DNA of 64,000 nucleotides from Saxidomus purpurata (Eukaryota; Mollusca; Bivalvia; Venerida; Veneridae): assembly GCA_022818135.1 (NCBI GenBank), contig JAFMSR010000017.1, positions 4,519,476 to 4,583,475 on the forward strand. Direction: 5' to 3'. Below are positions 63,836-64,000 of this stretch, piece by piece. The stretch's first letter is position 1, and the number at the start of each line of letters is the position of its first letter. Below the pieces are notes generated by a model, which worked only from the letters and a program-made list of their open reading frames with translations, made no database searches and was not told the origin of the DNA. Both the position numbers and the translations under genes were made by a program.

Positions 63836-64000
63836 AAGGCCTTTTAGTTCAGACTGTTAGAATCTTGGTAAAGTTTTCTATCCAATTCAAATGTAAAAGT
63901 AGAAATTTATTGAGATAATAATTGAAAGTTCTCAGTACTTGTTTAGCATACGATCCCATACAAGGGCAGGAGAATGTAATTCAATTGTCCACTGACGTAC

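Overview
This window is eukaryotic nuclear DNA: AT-rich, with short exons, long introns and GT-AG splice sites. The repeat content (CpG-bearing tandem arrays of about 145-185 bp, tRNA-derived SINEs and many small inverted-terminal-repeat elements) and the protein sequences suggest a mollusc, most likely a bivalve. The species cannot be named from sequence alone. All gene models below were built by joining exons by hand so that splice phase and homology agree. No RNA evidence was used.

Left third (1 to about 22.4 kb, minus strand): the bifunctional mRNA capping enzyme (RNGTT type). Sixteen coding exons are visible, from the start codon at 20181 to an exon at 741-807. The last exon or exons lie beyond the left edge. 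Its introns hold many small transposons and tandem arrays. Notable ones are a TTAA-flanked piggyBac-like MITE, an apparent foldback element at 16.4-19.0 kb, and two MITEs with clear target-site duplications.

Middle (22.4-38.5 kb, plus strand): a DDX54/DBP10-type DEAD-box nucleolar RNA helicase in about 18 exons, divergent from the capping enzyme across an ETS-site-bearing intergenic stretch. Two things stand out. One intron is an AT-AC U12-type (minor spliceosome) intron with textbook 5' and branch-point signals. One intron region (30.9-32.9 kb) appears to have lost an exon, carries an in-frame TGA, and is built of divergent tandem copies.

38.5-55.4 kb: sparse. It contains the 3' exons of two claudin/PMP22-type four-pass membrane proteins in divergent orientation (42.6-42.9 kb minus; 49.6-50.3 kb plus). 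Between them lie decayed tandem segmental copies and bivalve-type arrays.

Right end (55.4-61.5 kb, minus strand): an RDM1-type (RAD52-motif) protein in at least seven exons. One intron holds a 27-bp minisatellite whose repeat encodes the same residues as the end of the neighbouring exon. The last 2.5 kb are decayed repeat copies.

Functionally, the capping enzyme (pol II mRNA 5' end), DDX54 (ribosome biogenesis and transcription co-regulation) and RDM1 (DNA repair/RNA binding) are unrelated housekeeping genes. Nothing suggests an operon or cluster, and neither tandem array here is a CRISPR.
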